Positions 25,264 to 33,170 of a stretch of DNA of 33,830 nt are shown piece after piece. The DNA is from Alistipes excrementigallinarum (GTDB lineage: Bacteria > Bacteroidota > Bacteroidia > Bacteroidales > Rikenellaceae). The stretch spans positions 1-33,830 of the forward strand of contig DXIP01000019.1 in the NCBI GenBank assembly GCA_019112825.1, in the 5' to 3' direction. Position 1 is the stretch's first letter, and each line of letters starts with the position of its first letter. A program made the position numbers and the translations under genes. The notes under the pieces are model-generated. The model saw only the letters and a list, made by a program, of their open reading frames with translations. It did no database searches and was not told the origin of the DNA.

Positions 25264-26187
25264 TCAGCGGGCGTCGCTGCAGGGGGTCGAGGCGTGGAGC
25301 GGCTCGACGTGGATGGCCACCATGGTCCCCTCGCCGAAGCGGGCGCGGAGCCGACGCTCGATGTCGCGCGTCAGTTCATGGGCATGCTCGACATCCATCC
25401 GCCCGTCGACGCGGATGTGCACCTCGATGGAGATGCACGAACCGATGCGGCGCGTGCGCAGGTTGTGGGGCTCGCGCACGGCGGGGTCGTGGGTGACGAT
25501 TGAGAGGATTTCGGCTTCGGTGTCGGCCGGGAGCGACTTTTCGAGCAGCTCGCCGATGCCCGAGTGGAGCAGCTGAAGGGCAATGCGGAAGATGAAGAAC
25601 GAGACTATGATGGCGGCAATCGGGTCGGCGATGCGCCACTTCTCACCCAGGAAGTAGGCGCAGCCGATGCCCGCGAGCGTGCCCATCGACGAGAAGGCGT
25701 CGCTGCGGTGGTGCCAGGCGTTGGCCACCACGCTGGGGCTCTCGAGCCGGCGTCCGGCCCGCACCGTATAGCGGTAGAGCAGCTCCTTGACCAGAATCGA
25801 GACGGCTGCCGCCGCCAGCGCGATGACGCCCGGGCGCGGAAGCTCCTCGCCCGCCACGACCATGCGGATGGAGCGGATGCTCTGCAGGAGGATGCCCACG
25901 CCGACGGCGACGAGCGCTAGTGAGATGAGAATCGAGGCCAGCGTCTCGTACTTGCCGTGGCCGTAGTCATGGCCGTCGTCGCGCGGCTTGGCCGAGATGC
26001 CGGCGAAGACAATCACCACGATGTCGGTGGCCATGTCCGAGAGCGAGTGGACGGCGTCGGCGACCATCGCTCCGCTTCGGCCCAGAATGCCGGCGGCGAA
26101 CTTGGCGGCCGTCAGCAGCAGATTGGCCACGAAACCGACGAAGGTGACGCGGTAAATCTCACGTTTGCGGAATTCAGCGGAATCCAT
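25264..26187 (-). CDS. Cation diffusion facilitator (CDF) transporter
   Basis: The 307-residue protein has the CDF layout: six membrane segments, then a cytoplasmic ferredoxin-like domain. Metal-site residues are seen in HSLSDMATD (helix 2, His/Asp) and HHRSDAFSS (helix 5, His/Asp). The family motif DDGHDYGHGKYE lies between helices 2 and 3. The C-terminal domain carries SCISIEVHIRVDGRMDVEHAHEL, with the usual His ligands. Such proteins export Zn2+, Mn2+, Fe2+ or related ions from the cytoplasm in exchange for H+. The HD-HD pattern is compatible with zinc or cadmium but does not settle the metal. It is a single-gene unit between terminators. Confidence 0.92.
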   Translation of the reverse strand: MDSAEFRKREIYRVTFVGFVANLLLTAAKFAAGILGRSGAMVADAVHSLSDMATDIVVIVFAGISAKPRDDGHDYGHGKYETLASILISLALVAVGVGILLQSIRSIRMVVAGEELPRPGVIALAAAAVSILVKELLYRYTVRAGRRLESPSVVANAWHHRSDAFSSMGTLAGIGCAYFLGEKWRIADPIAAIIVSFFIFRIALQLLHSGIGELLEKSLPADTEAEILSIVTHDPAVREPHNLRTRRIGSCISIEVHIRVDGRMDVEHAHELTRDIERRLRARFGEGTMVAIHVEPLHASTPCSDAR

Positions 26188-26296
26188 TGTTGTGCGTAGC
26201 TAAAAAGAAGAGTCATTGCGGGAAACGCAGCGCGGTGCGGCTTTGGTATCCCGGCGTCGGATTTTTTTTTGCACGGCAGCGGGCACCCCGGGCGGG

Positions 26297-26343
26297 AAAA
26301 AGGGCGGAGCGGTGCATGGCTCCCCATGCATCCGTTCCGCCCG
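26297..26343 (-). terminator. Terminator of proS
   Basis: A long stem (GGGCGGAGCGG.TGCATGG with CCATGCATCCGTTCCGCCC, one bulge and a wobble) is followed on the reverse strand by TTTTT, 28 bases after the proS stop. Confidence 0.8.
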
Positions 26344-26370
26344 TAGTCCGGTGAGCGCTCCGGCCGAGCA

Positions 26371-27855
26371 TCAATAGCTGCGGGCGAAGAGCACGCGGCG
26401 GTGCGACGGACGACCCGTGTAGATGCAGCGTCCCTCCTCCTCCGGTGCATCGAAGGGAATGCAGCGGATGGTTGCCTTCGTGGCATCCTTGATGGCCACC
26501 TCGGTCTCGACGGTGCCGTCCCAGTGGGCCAGCAGGAAGCCGCCCTTCGTATCGAGCACCTCCTTGAACTCCTCCCACGTGTCGACCTTCGTAATCATCG
26601 AGTCGCGGAAGGCCTTCGCCTTGAGGTAGATGTTCTTCTGGATGTCGGTCATCAGCTGCTCGATGTGGGCGACCAGACCCTCGAGCGGAAGGGTCTCCTT
26701 CTCGAGCGTGTCGCGGCGCATGAGCTCGATGGTGTTGTTCTCCATGTCGCGGGGACCCATCGCCAGACGCACGGGTACGCCCTTGAGCTCGTACTCGGCG
26801 AACTTGAAGCCCGAGCGGACGTTGTCGCGGTCGTCGATTTTCACGCTGATGCCCTTGGCGCGCAGCTCGGCGGCCAGCTTCTCGAAGCGGTTGCGGATTT
26901 CCACGAGCTGCTCCTCGCCCTTGTAGATGGGAATCATCACCACCTGGATGGGGGCCAGACGCGGCGGCAGCACCAGACCGTTGTTGTCCGAGTGGGCCAT
27001 GATGAGGGCGCCCATCAGACGGGTCGAGACGCCCCACGAGGTGGCCCAGACGTATTCGAGCTTGCCCTCCTTGGTGACGTACTGCACGTCGAAGGCCTTG
27101 GCGAAGTTCTGACCCAAGAAGTGAGACGTACCGCTCTGCAGCGCCTTGCCGTCCTGCATCAGCGCCTCGATGGTGAGCGTATCCTCGGCGCCGGCGAAGC
27201 GCTCGTTGGGCGACTTGTGGCCCACGATGACCGGCAGCGACATCCAATCCTGTGCGAACGTCTCGTAGACGTGAATCATCTTCTCGGCCTCGGCGATGGC
27301 CTCCTCACGCGTGGCGTGGGCCGTGTGGCCCTCCTGCCAGAGGAATTCGGCCGTGCGCAGGAACAGACGCGTGCGCATCTCCCACCGTACGACGTTGGCC
27401 CACTGGTTGCAGAGAATCGGCAGGTCGCGGTAGGAGTGAATCCAGTTCTTGTAGGTGTTCCAGATGATGGTCTCCGACGTGGGGCGGACGATGAGCTCCT
27501 CTTCGAGTTTGGCGTCGGGGTCGACCACCACGCCCTTGCCCTCGGGGTCGTTCTTCAGGCGGTAGTGCGTCACCACGGCGCACTCCTTGGCAAAGCCCTC
27601 GACGTGGTGGGCCTCCTTCGAGAAGAAGGATTTGGGGATGAAGAGCGGGAAGTAGGCATTCTGGTGCCCGGTCTCCTTGAACATCTTGTCCAGCGCGTCG
27701 TGCATCTTCTCCCAGATGGCGTAGCCGTAGGGTTTGATGACCATGCATCCGCGGACGGCCGAGTTTTCGGCCAGCCCCGCCTTCACGACCAGGTCGTTGT
27801 ACCACTGCGAGTAGTTTTCCTCCGACTTGGTCAGGTCTTTAAGTTCCTTTGCCAT
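26371..27855 (-). CDS. proS: Proline-tRNA ligase (short, archaeal/eukaryote-like type)
   Basis: The 494-residue class II synthetase charges tRNA-Pro. It lacks the long editing insertion of the enteric form and resembles the archaeal/eukaryotic-like ProRS found in Bacteroidetes: start KELKDLTKSEENYSQWYNDLV, motif 1 region VRGCMVIKPYGYAIWEKM, motif 2 MRTRLFLRTAEFLWQEGHTAHA with the catalytic Arg, and motif 3 in WGVSTRLMGALIMAHSDNNG. The anticodon-binding domain begins near residue 310 (APIQVVMIPIY), and the protein ends in the Tyr-terminated tail typical of this type (LFARSY). A TAATTTTG -7 box lies 44 bases upstream of the start. Confidence 0.96.
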   Translation of the reverse strand: MAKELKDLTKSEENYSQWYNDLVVKAGLAENSAVRGCMVIKPYGYAIWEKMHDALDKMFKETGHQNAYFPLFIPKSFFSKEAHHVEGFAKECAVVTHYRLKNDPEGKGVVVDPDAKLEEELIVRPTSETIIWNTYKNWIHSYRDLPILCNQWANVVRWEMRTRLFLRTAEFLWQEGHTAHATREEAIAEAEKMIHVYETFAQDWMSLPVIVGHKSPNERFAGAEDTLTIEALMQDGKALQSGTSHFLGQNFAKAFDVQYVTKEGKLEYVWATSWGVSTRLMGALIMAHSDNNGLVLPPRLAPIQVVMIPIYKGEEQLVEIRNRFEKLAAELRAKGISVKIDDRDNVRSGFKFAEYELKGVPVRLAMGPRDMENNTIELMRRDTLEKETLPLEGLVAHIEQLMTDIQKNIYLKAKAFRDSMITKVDTWEEFKEVLDTKGGFLLAHWDGTVETEVAIKDATKATIRCIPFDAPEEEGRCIYTGRPSHRRVLFARSY

Positions 27856-27898
27856 ATATCTGTTGTCTATTTTGAGTTCGAATGGTTGTTCCGGAGCG

Positions 27899-27906
27899 CA
27901 AAATTA
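27899..27906 (-). promoter_or_regulatory. -7 box of proS
   Basis: TAATTTTG on the reverse strand matches TAnnTTTG, in an AT-rich patch 44 bases before the ATG. No TTTG is seen at -33. Confidence 0.5.
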
Positions 27907-27960
27907 ACGATTTTAATTTAATTTTCACCTCATTCCCCGCGTGAGAATCGCGCGGCGTGC

Positions 27961-27992
27961 AAAAAAGGCCCTCCGCCGGGGCGGAAGGCCTT
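27961..27992 (-). terminator. Terminator of the lipoprotein/porin operon
   Basis: A 12-bp stem (AAGGCCCTCCGC / GCGGAAGGCCTT, one G-U on the reverse strand) followed by TTTTTT on the reverse strand. It lies about 185 bases after the FadL-like gene, beyond a short tandem repeat. Confidence 0.8.
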
Positions 27993-28031
27993 CAAGTTTG
28001 CCTTGTCTGTACGGTGCCGGAGCGACGCCGA

Positions 28032-28086
28032 GATGGTGTCGGGATGGTGTCGGGATGGTGTCGGGATGGTGTCGGGATGATGTCGG
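28032..28086. repeat. Five tandem copies of an 11-base unit
   Basis: GATGGTGTCGG is repeated four times exactly and a fifth time with one change (GATGATGTCGG). It lies in the 3' untranslated part of the porin operon, between the stop codon and the terminator, so it is non-coding in either orientation as far as I can see. Confidence 0.9.
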
Positions 28087-28177
28087 AGCGAGGTCGGTCC
28101 GGAGCCGGGCGACTGCTCGGCCGTCGCCGTTCTTCCCGGCACGGGGCTGGGCGGCTCCCCCCCCCTTGCCGGCCCGC

Positions 28178-29893
28178 TCAGAAGCGGAAGGCGAGCGTCA
28201 GCGCCACGGCGTGACGCGCATAGTCGGTCTTGTAGAGGGCGCTGCTGTTCTGCTCCACGTTGGAACCCGTGTAGAGGTCGGCGTAGTAGAGCCAGTAGGC
28301 GTTCTGCTTGGTCTTCTGGTAGCTGTAGGCCACGTCGAGCGTCACCGTGCGCGAGAGGTTGATGCCCACGCCTGCGCCGTAGTAGATGATTTCACGGGCC
28401 AGCGGCGAGGAGTAGTCCGCATCCTCACCCGCGAGCCACGAGCCGCTGTAGCCGAAGCCGGCACGCAGGGCGAGGATGGGCAGCGGCTTGAACTCGGCAC
28501 CGACGCGGAGGGTGTTCGACCCCTTGAAGCTGCTGCGGAAGAGCGCGTTGTAGTCGGCCGGAGCGTAGGCGAACGAGGGGGTCTCCTTCACGCGGATGCC
28601 GTTGAACCAGGCCCGCTCGTAGTCGACCGAGATGACCGCCCGGCCGCCGAAGCTGTACGATGCGCCGAAGAGCAGGCGTGCGGGGGTGGTGAAGGCCCAG
28701 CTTTTGCTGCTCAGCACGGGCGATTCGCCCGGGCAGTTGATGTAGCCGTTGCCGTCGAGCTGCGGGTACTCGCCCGGCCCCGGGTTGTAGTCGGGGTCGT
28801 TGCAGACGGCCACGCCAAGCGAGGCTCCCTGATAGCGCGTCTCGAGCGAGTAGTAGGTCGGCGTATGGAAGGCCACGCCGATGCGCAGGGCGGGGATGGG
28901 GCGGTAGGTGAGGCCCAGCTTGAGGTTTACCCCCGCGCCGTCGGTCACGGTCGCCTGGTTGAGCTTCGACCAGAGCTGCTGGAAGCGCAGGTCGGAGGCC
29001 ACGCCCTCGGGGCGCTCCGTCGTACCGCCCGGATAGTAGTAGTCCTCGGCGTAGGTGTACTGCAGCTCCTGGTGAATCGCCTGGATACCGAGGGTGACGC
29101 CCACGTAGAGCTTGTTGCCGAAGTTGGCGCCCAGCGAGAGGTCGTATTCACCCACCGAGCCGCGGCTCTCGACCCCTGCATAGTGGCCGATGTCGATGTT
29201 GTTGCGGTCGCTGCCAATCCACGAGGGGTTCCATAACGGGTCCTCTTTTGGTGCGCTCAAATCGTCGACCATACCCGCCTTGTAGCCCAGAATCGCCGGC
29301 CAGAGCTCGGGACTCTGGTTGAACCAGTCGAGGTTGTCGCCCGTGATGTCGTAGGCCTTGATTTTTGCCTGACCCAGTTGCAGAGCGTACATGTCGGCAA
29401 TCGAGCCCATGTTGCCCGTCGAGCGGAACGAGGAGCGGTAGTTCAGGTCGGCCAGGCGGTTGTAGCCGAAGCCGAAGTTGACGCTCGTGGTGCGCCCCGT
29501 CCCCTCGTAGAGGTTGAAGACAAAGCCGAAGCTGCTCAACGCGAAGCGGTTGCTGGCGTTCGAGTTCCACGCTTCGGCGCTGTTCTGCGCGCGGGTCATC
29601 GTGACGAGGGGCGTAATGGATATCTCGTTGTGGCGGTACATGCCCAGTCCGGCCGGGTTGATGGCCATCGACGAGAGGTCGGCGCCCAGCGAGGTAAAGG
29701 CCCCCGCCATGGCCATCGAACGGGCCGTGCCGAAGTTGAACTGTGTCTGCGACAGCTCGGCGAAGTTCGACGGCATGAGTATGTCCTTGTTGGCCATCAG
29801 ACCGCCCGTTACCAGGTGGCTCTGTGCCGCTGCGGGGGCTGCGAAGAGCGCCCCGGCCAGCAGCAGGCCTGCTGCTTTTACGAATCCTTTCAT
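28178..29893 (-). CDS. FadL/OmpP1-like outer-membrane porin
   Basis: I chose ATG 29893 over the GTG at 29902 because AGGAG lies 8-13 bases before it. The 571-residue protein has a signal peptide (AGLLLAGALFAAPAAAQ) and the hallmark of the OmpP1/FadL/TodX family, GTARSMAMAGAFTSLGADLSSMAINPAGLGMYRHNEIS, where the NPAG turn follows the N-terminal hatch. The rest is aromatic-rich strand sequence ending in ALTLAFRF, a normal barrel C-terminus. FadL relatives move hydrophobic compounds across the outer membrane; the ligand here is unknown. It follows the low-complexity lipoprotein gene by 30 bases and probably shares its transcript. Confidence 0.88.
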   Translation of the reverse strand: MKGFVKAAGLLLAGALFAAPAAAQSHLVTGGLMANKDILMPSNFAELSQTQFNFGTARSMAMAGAFTSLGADLSSMAINPAGLGMYRHNEISITPLVTMTRAQNSAEAWNSNASNRFALSSFGFVFNLYEGTGRTTSVNFGFGYNRLADLNYRSSFRSTGNMGSIADMYALQLGQAKIKAYDITGDNLDWFNQSPELWPAILGYKAGMVDDLSAPKEDPLWNPSWIGSDRNNIDIGHYAGVESRGSVGEYDLSLGANFGNKLYVGVTLGIQAIHQELQYTYAEDYYYPGGTTERPEGVASDLRFQQLWSKLNQATVTDGAGVNLKLGLTYRPIPALRIGVAFHTPTYYSLETRYQGASLGVAVCNDPDYNPGPGEYPQLDGNGYINCPGESPVLSSKSWAFTTPARLLFGASYSFGGRAVISVDYERAWFNGIRVKETPSFAYAPADYNALFRSSFKGSNTLRVGAEFKPLPILALRAGFGYSGSWLAGEDADYSSPLAREIIYYGAGVGINLSRTVTLDVAYSYQKTKQNAYWLYYADLYTGSNVEQNSSALYKTDYARHAVALTLAFRF

Positions 29894-29923
29894 CTGTTGC
29901 ACTCCTTTCTTTACTGCACTGTG

Positions 29924-31051
29924 TTAACGACCTCCGGCGTTGCGGCCTCCTACACTGCCGCCACCGCCGCCGCCAAAACCGCCGCCACCGCCGAAGCTGC
30001 CGCTGTTGAACGACGGGCTGCTGCCGCGGTTGAAGTTCGTCGTACCGCGGTTGAAATTCGTTGTGCTCCGGTTGTTGTTCCGGTTGAACGACGACGAGCC
30101 CCGGTCGAACGACGACGAGGAGCCGCGGTTAAAGGAGGATGCGGAGCCTCGGTTGAACGACGATGCGGAGCCTCGGTTGAACGAGCTGCCGCCGCGTGTT
30201 CCGCTGTTGAAGGTACGGCCGCCCTGCAATGCGCTGCCGCGGCCCGAGAGACCCGTGGCGCGTCCCGGACGAAGGTTGAACGAGCTGCCGCGGCCCGACA
30301 GCGAGCCGCCCGGACGGGAGTAGGAGGGTCGGTTGACGATGTTGTGCGGACGGTAGTGCACATGTCCGCCCCAGCCCGGACCCCAGGCGGGTCCCCACCA
30401 CGGGTCATACCACCCGTAGTAGTACCAGGGGTTGTACCACGGATAGAATCCGAGGCTCCAGCCCCAGCTGCCGATGGCGAAGGAGGGGTATCCCCATCCC
30501 CACCAGCCGTAGCGGTAGGGCCAGCCGTAATCCCAGCCGTAGTACCAGCTGCCGTAGTAGGGCGTGGCGCCCCACGTGCCGAACATCGAGGTGATGTACT
30601 TGGGCTCGACCCACACCTCGTCGCCCGAAATCATGATGTTGTAGAAGGCCGGGTCGTAGGCCGTCAGGTAGGTGAACTCGCCGCTGTAGCAGAAGTTGTA
30701 GTAGCTCGACGGCAGGCGGTAGGTGGGCGACTCGAAGCCGCGCAGACGCCGTGCATAGGCGCTTTCGTAGGTGTCGGCCAGCACCCCTTCGTAGGGGTTC
30801 GAATCGTAGTAGGCCGCCTCGGCGTCGGCCGCGTTGGCCTCGGCCAGCAGGGCCTCCCACTCGGCGCGCCGCGCTTCGGCCTCGGCCTTGCGCGCCTCGG
30901 CCCGCGCCTGCTGCTCCTGGGCGATGCTCGTGCGGTCGTGCAGCCCGTAGAGGTCGTCCGACGCATAGCTTGCCTCGCGGTAGAAGGACGAGGAGCACCC
31001 CGTCGCTCCCAGTGCGAAGAGCAGTCCGAATATGATGGTTCTGTTTTTCAT
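29924..31051 (-). CDS. Low-complexity lipoprotein, first gene of the porin operon
   Basis: The 375-residue protein has a lipoprotein signal with Cys at residue 19 (LGATGCSSS). Residues ~35-75 form a charged Ala/Glu/Arg coiled coil (QARAEARKAEAEARRAEWEALL). A Tyr-rich domain follows (residues ~85-160), then a Trp/Tyr/Gly/Pro stretch (YYGSWYYGWDYGWPYRYGW, residues ~165-240), and finally ~130 residues of Arg/Gly/Ser/Phe/Asn repeats (RGSASSFN twice, RGTTNFN twice) ending in a Gly run. The two RGSASSFN units are coded by 24-base direct repeats near 30143-30190. It is surely exported to the outer membrane. I do not recognise a function. The operon partner is a FadL-like porin. Confidence 0.8.
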   Translation of the reverse strand: MKNRTIIFGLLFALGATGCSSSFYREASYASDDLYGLHDRTSIAQEQQARAEARKAEAEARRAEWEALLAEANAADAEAAYYDSNPYEGVLADTYESAYARRLRGFESPTYRLPSSYYNFCYSGEFTYLTAYDPAFYNIMISGDEVWVEPKYITSMFGTWGATPYYGSWYYGWDYGWPYRYGWWGWGYPSFAIGSWGWSLGFYPWYNPWYYYGWYDPWWGPAWGPGWGGHVHYRPHNIVNRPSYSRPGGSLSGRGSSFNLRPGRATGLSGRGSALQGGRTFNSGTRGGSSFNRGSASSFNRGSASSFNRGSSSSFDRGSSSFNRNNNRSTTNFNRGTTNFNRGSSPSFNSGSFGGGGGFGGGGGGSVGGRNAGGR

Positions 31052-31436
31052 GGTATCCTGTTTTTTGGGACGGAAGTCTCTTTGTCAAGAAAACGAAAAC
31101 CGTACCGTTTTTAGTATTTTCCGGCATTGCGGTCCCGGGCTTAGTGTTACGGTCCCGGGCTTTTCCAATATTGCGGCCCCGGGATTCGTCTCCTTTATAT
31201 AAACGGTCCCGGGCGACAAATACTGCATCGTGGCCCTCCTTTGCCGGTCGTTTCCCGCCTCGTGTGGCATCGCGGCCCTCCGCTGTCGGCTGTTTCCCGC
31301 CTCGTGTGGCACCGCGGCTCTCTGCAGCCGGCGCTTTTTCGCCCGGCTCCTGGTACGGTCCCCGAATGCCCAGATAAAGCCGGTCTGTCCCGCAGATGGC
31401 CTTCCGGTGCGCTGCAGCGGCCTCCGGCATCCTCTA
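31052..31436. repeat. Leader region of the lipoprotein operon with two repeat families
   Basis: No gene is supported here. CGGTCCCGGGC or a near copy occurs at 31130, 31150, 31174 (CGGCCCCGGGA) and 31204. A 42-base unit is tandemly repeated at 31226-31267 and 31268-31309 (ends TTTCCCGCCTCGTGTGG) with a decayed third copy to about 31351. If transcription starts at the -7 box near 31437, all of this lies in a 5' leader of about 380 bases. Confidence 0.75.
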
Positions 31437-31444
31437 CAAAGATA
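31437..31444 (-). promoter_or_regulatory. Promoter of the lipoprotein/porin operon
   Basis: On the reverse strand TATCTTTG (31444-31437) is preceded, after 20 bases, by TTCG within TTTTTTCG. The -7 box is perfect and the -33 box is off by one base. It points toward the lipoprotein gene. Confidence 0.55.
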
Positions 31445-31526
31445 GGAAAAATCACCTCCCGAATCGAAAAAATCGGAGTGAATGCATTTTTTTTGGCCAA
31501 AAATATCTTTTTTCAGAAAATATGTC

Positions 31527-31534
31527 TATATTTG
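31527..31534 (+). promoter_or_regulatory. -7 box of tRNA-Ser
   Basis: TATATTTG fits TAnnTTTG and lies 41 bases before the tRNA. No good -33 TTTG is present at the expected distance. Confidence 0.55.
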
Positions 31535-31574
31535 CAGTCCCAAACCGAGAGGTTTTCGGTTGCGGGAAACATCT

Positions 31575-31661
31575 GGAGAGATGCCGGAGTGGTCGATCGG
31601 GCCGCACTCGAAATGCGGTGTACGGGCAACTGTACCGGGGGTTCGAATCCCTCTCTCTCCG
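31575..31661 (+). tRNA. tRNA-Ser (anticodon CGA)
   Basis: Acceptor stem GGAGAGA pairs with TCTCTCC. The anticodon arm CCGCA-CTCGAAA-TGCGG gives anticodon CGA (codon UCG). A long variable arm (TGTACGGGCAACTGTACC) marks it as a type II tRNA, and the T loop GTTCGAATC is standard. CCA is not encoded, unlike in the tRNA-Ala of this window. An integrase gene follows 250 bases downstream, so its 3' end could be an attachment site. Confidence 0.97.
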
Positions 31662-31683
31662 CAAGGCACACTTAGAAAAGTAG

Positions 31684-31722
31684 CGAAAAACCCTGTAAAT
31701 CACGAATTTACAGGGTTTTTTA
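31684..31722 (+). terminator. Terminator of tRNA-Ser
   Basis: A 15-bp perfect stem (AAAAACCCTGTAAAT / ATTTACAGGGTTTTT) with a CACGA loop and a T run on both strands, 25 bases past the tRNA. Confidence 0.9.
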
Positions 31723-31773
31723 TTTGGGCCGGAATGCAGAAAAAGGCATCGGAAAGCGGGTTACCTGTGGCCT

Positions 31774-31910
31774 ATTCGGTGTACCTTTTTCCGGGCCGAA
31801 AAAGTACACCGAATTGCTCGTAACAGTTTGGTTTGCACCTGTTTGCAGCGGTCTTCCTCTTGACATGAGACACTTGGGAAACTAATTTTGTAACCCTTAA
31901 TTCGGTGTAC
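31774..31910. repeat. Three copies of ATTCGGTGTAC upstream of the integrase
   Basis: The 11-base word occurs directly at 31774-31784 and 31900-31910 and inverted at 31804-31814. The first and the inverted copies form an extended dyad with arms reaching through TTTTTC/GAAAAA. The last copy ends 2 bases before the integrase ATG. This pattern suits integrase or regulator binding sites. Confidence 0.75.
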
Positions 31911-31912
31911 TT

Positions 31913-33037
31913 ATGGAAAGGACAACATTCGGACTGTTGTTTTACATTCGGCGGGACAAGACCAACAAACGAGGTGAGGCTCCCGTGTTTATGCATCTGA
32001 CAATCAACGGAGAACGCGCTGACGCCTCAATCAAACGCTTCATCGAGCCGCACGCCTGGAACTCGGCAAAAGGAAAAGCCAACGAAAAAAGCCGCGGCGG
32101 AAAGGATTTGAACCTGTACCTGGACGCCATATCCGCCAACATTCTGCGGATTCAAAGGGACCTCGAGCTCGACAAGAAAGAGGTATCCGCCCAAATCATT
32201 CTGAATCGCTATCTGGGCAAGGAGCAGTCGGACCGTCACACGCTGATGGAGGTCTTCCGCGCCCACAACGAAAAGTGCAGGGCACTGTCGGGCATCAGTC
32301 TCGCTCCGGCAACGGTGATTCGCTACGAAACCACGCTGCGGTTGACCGAGGAGTTCCTGCAAAAGAACTATAAGAAAGAGGACTGCTATCTGGATGAGGT
32401 CACGAATCAGTTTATCGAGGACTTCGAATTTTTTCTCAAAACCGTCCGGCGGTGCTGCCACAACACAACTTCGAAGTACCTCATGAACTTCAAAAAGATT
32501 ATCCGCATTGCACTGGCCAAAGGCTGGATGAAGAAGGACCCCTTTGCCCAGGTTCACTTTCATTTCGAGCCGGTCGAACGCGAGTTTCTTGAGAAACAGG
32601 AGCTGAAAGCCATGCTCAACAAGGAGATTACCATCACCCGGCTGGCTCAGGTCCGCGACATCTTCTGTTTCTGTTGTCTGACGGGGCTGGCCTTTACGGA
32701 CGTGCAACAGCTCAAGGCGGAGCATCTGGTGGCGGACATCCACGGCAAGATCTGGATTCGCAAGGCACGGCAGAAGACCAAAAACATGTGCAACATCCCA
32801 CTGCTCGATGAGGCGCAAAAGATTATCGACCGCTACAGGGAACACCCCTACTGCCAAACACACGGTGTTTTACTTCCCGTATGCAGCAACCAGAAGATGA
32901 ACTCCTACTTGAAGGAGCTGGCCGACATCTGCGGCATCCGCAAGAATCTTTCAACGCATTGCGCATGGCATACAAGTAGGCATTGTATCTTTTCTTATTC
33001 ATTGAAAATAAGTAGTTTATACGAATCGCTTTATTAA
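31913..33037 (+). pseudogene. Tyrosine recombinase (IntDOT-like), truncated at the catalytic domain
   Basis: The first ~351 residues are a typical Bacteroidetes tyrosine integrase: arm-binding domain (TTFGLLFYIRRDKTNKRGEAPV), SAM-like core-binding domain (residues ~115-210) and the start of the catalytic domain. The first box reads LTGLAFTDVQQL, without the usual catalytic Arg, as in the IntDOT branch where that Arg is replaced. The Lys strand (WIRKARQKTKN) is present. The second box should read HxxRHTFAT followed by about 45 residues ending in the catalytic Tyr. Here it reads HCAWHTS (residues 349-355), with Trp352 where Arg belongs, and then runs into AT-rich unrelated sequence (SRHCIFSYSLKIS) to a stop. 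The remaining His and nucleophile Tyr are missing. Such a protein cannot recombine DNA; its DNA-binding part might still work. Confidence 0.88.
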
Positions 33038-33170
33038 GCAGGTAACGATTTAGAAACGAGCAAAGTTCCCTTATCTGTTTTATTCTGCATTATTGAATAA
33101 GAACGCTTTATCTAGATACAAAGGTAGTATTAATTTTGTTATGATTAAAATCATAATCTAAATTTTATTT
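33038..33170. other. AT-rich junction region
   Basis: The 133 bases between the broken integrase and the protease fragment are much richer in A+T than the rest of the window. They include TATGATTAAAATCATAATC, an inverted repeat that could be a weak terminator for the protease. No gene is seen. Confidence 0.5.

Noticed and set aside
26401..27921. Long forward frame opposite proS
   Set aside because: Shadow of the synthetase gene with repetitive Val/Leu/Gly/His composition.
28032..28086. CRISPR or coding repeat at the 11-base units
   Set aside because: Units are directly abutting with no spacers; frames through them have no start context or further coding signs.
31130..31351. CRISPR-like array in the lipoprotein leader
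   Set aside because: Repeat words are only 11 bases with uneven spacing, the 42-base unit has no spacer, and there are no cas genes.
31085..31500. Small reverse-strand proteins with 14-residue repeats in the lipoprotein leader
   Set aside because: The repeats are open in more than one frame because the unit is 42 bases long; no conserved composition or good start supports a gene.
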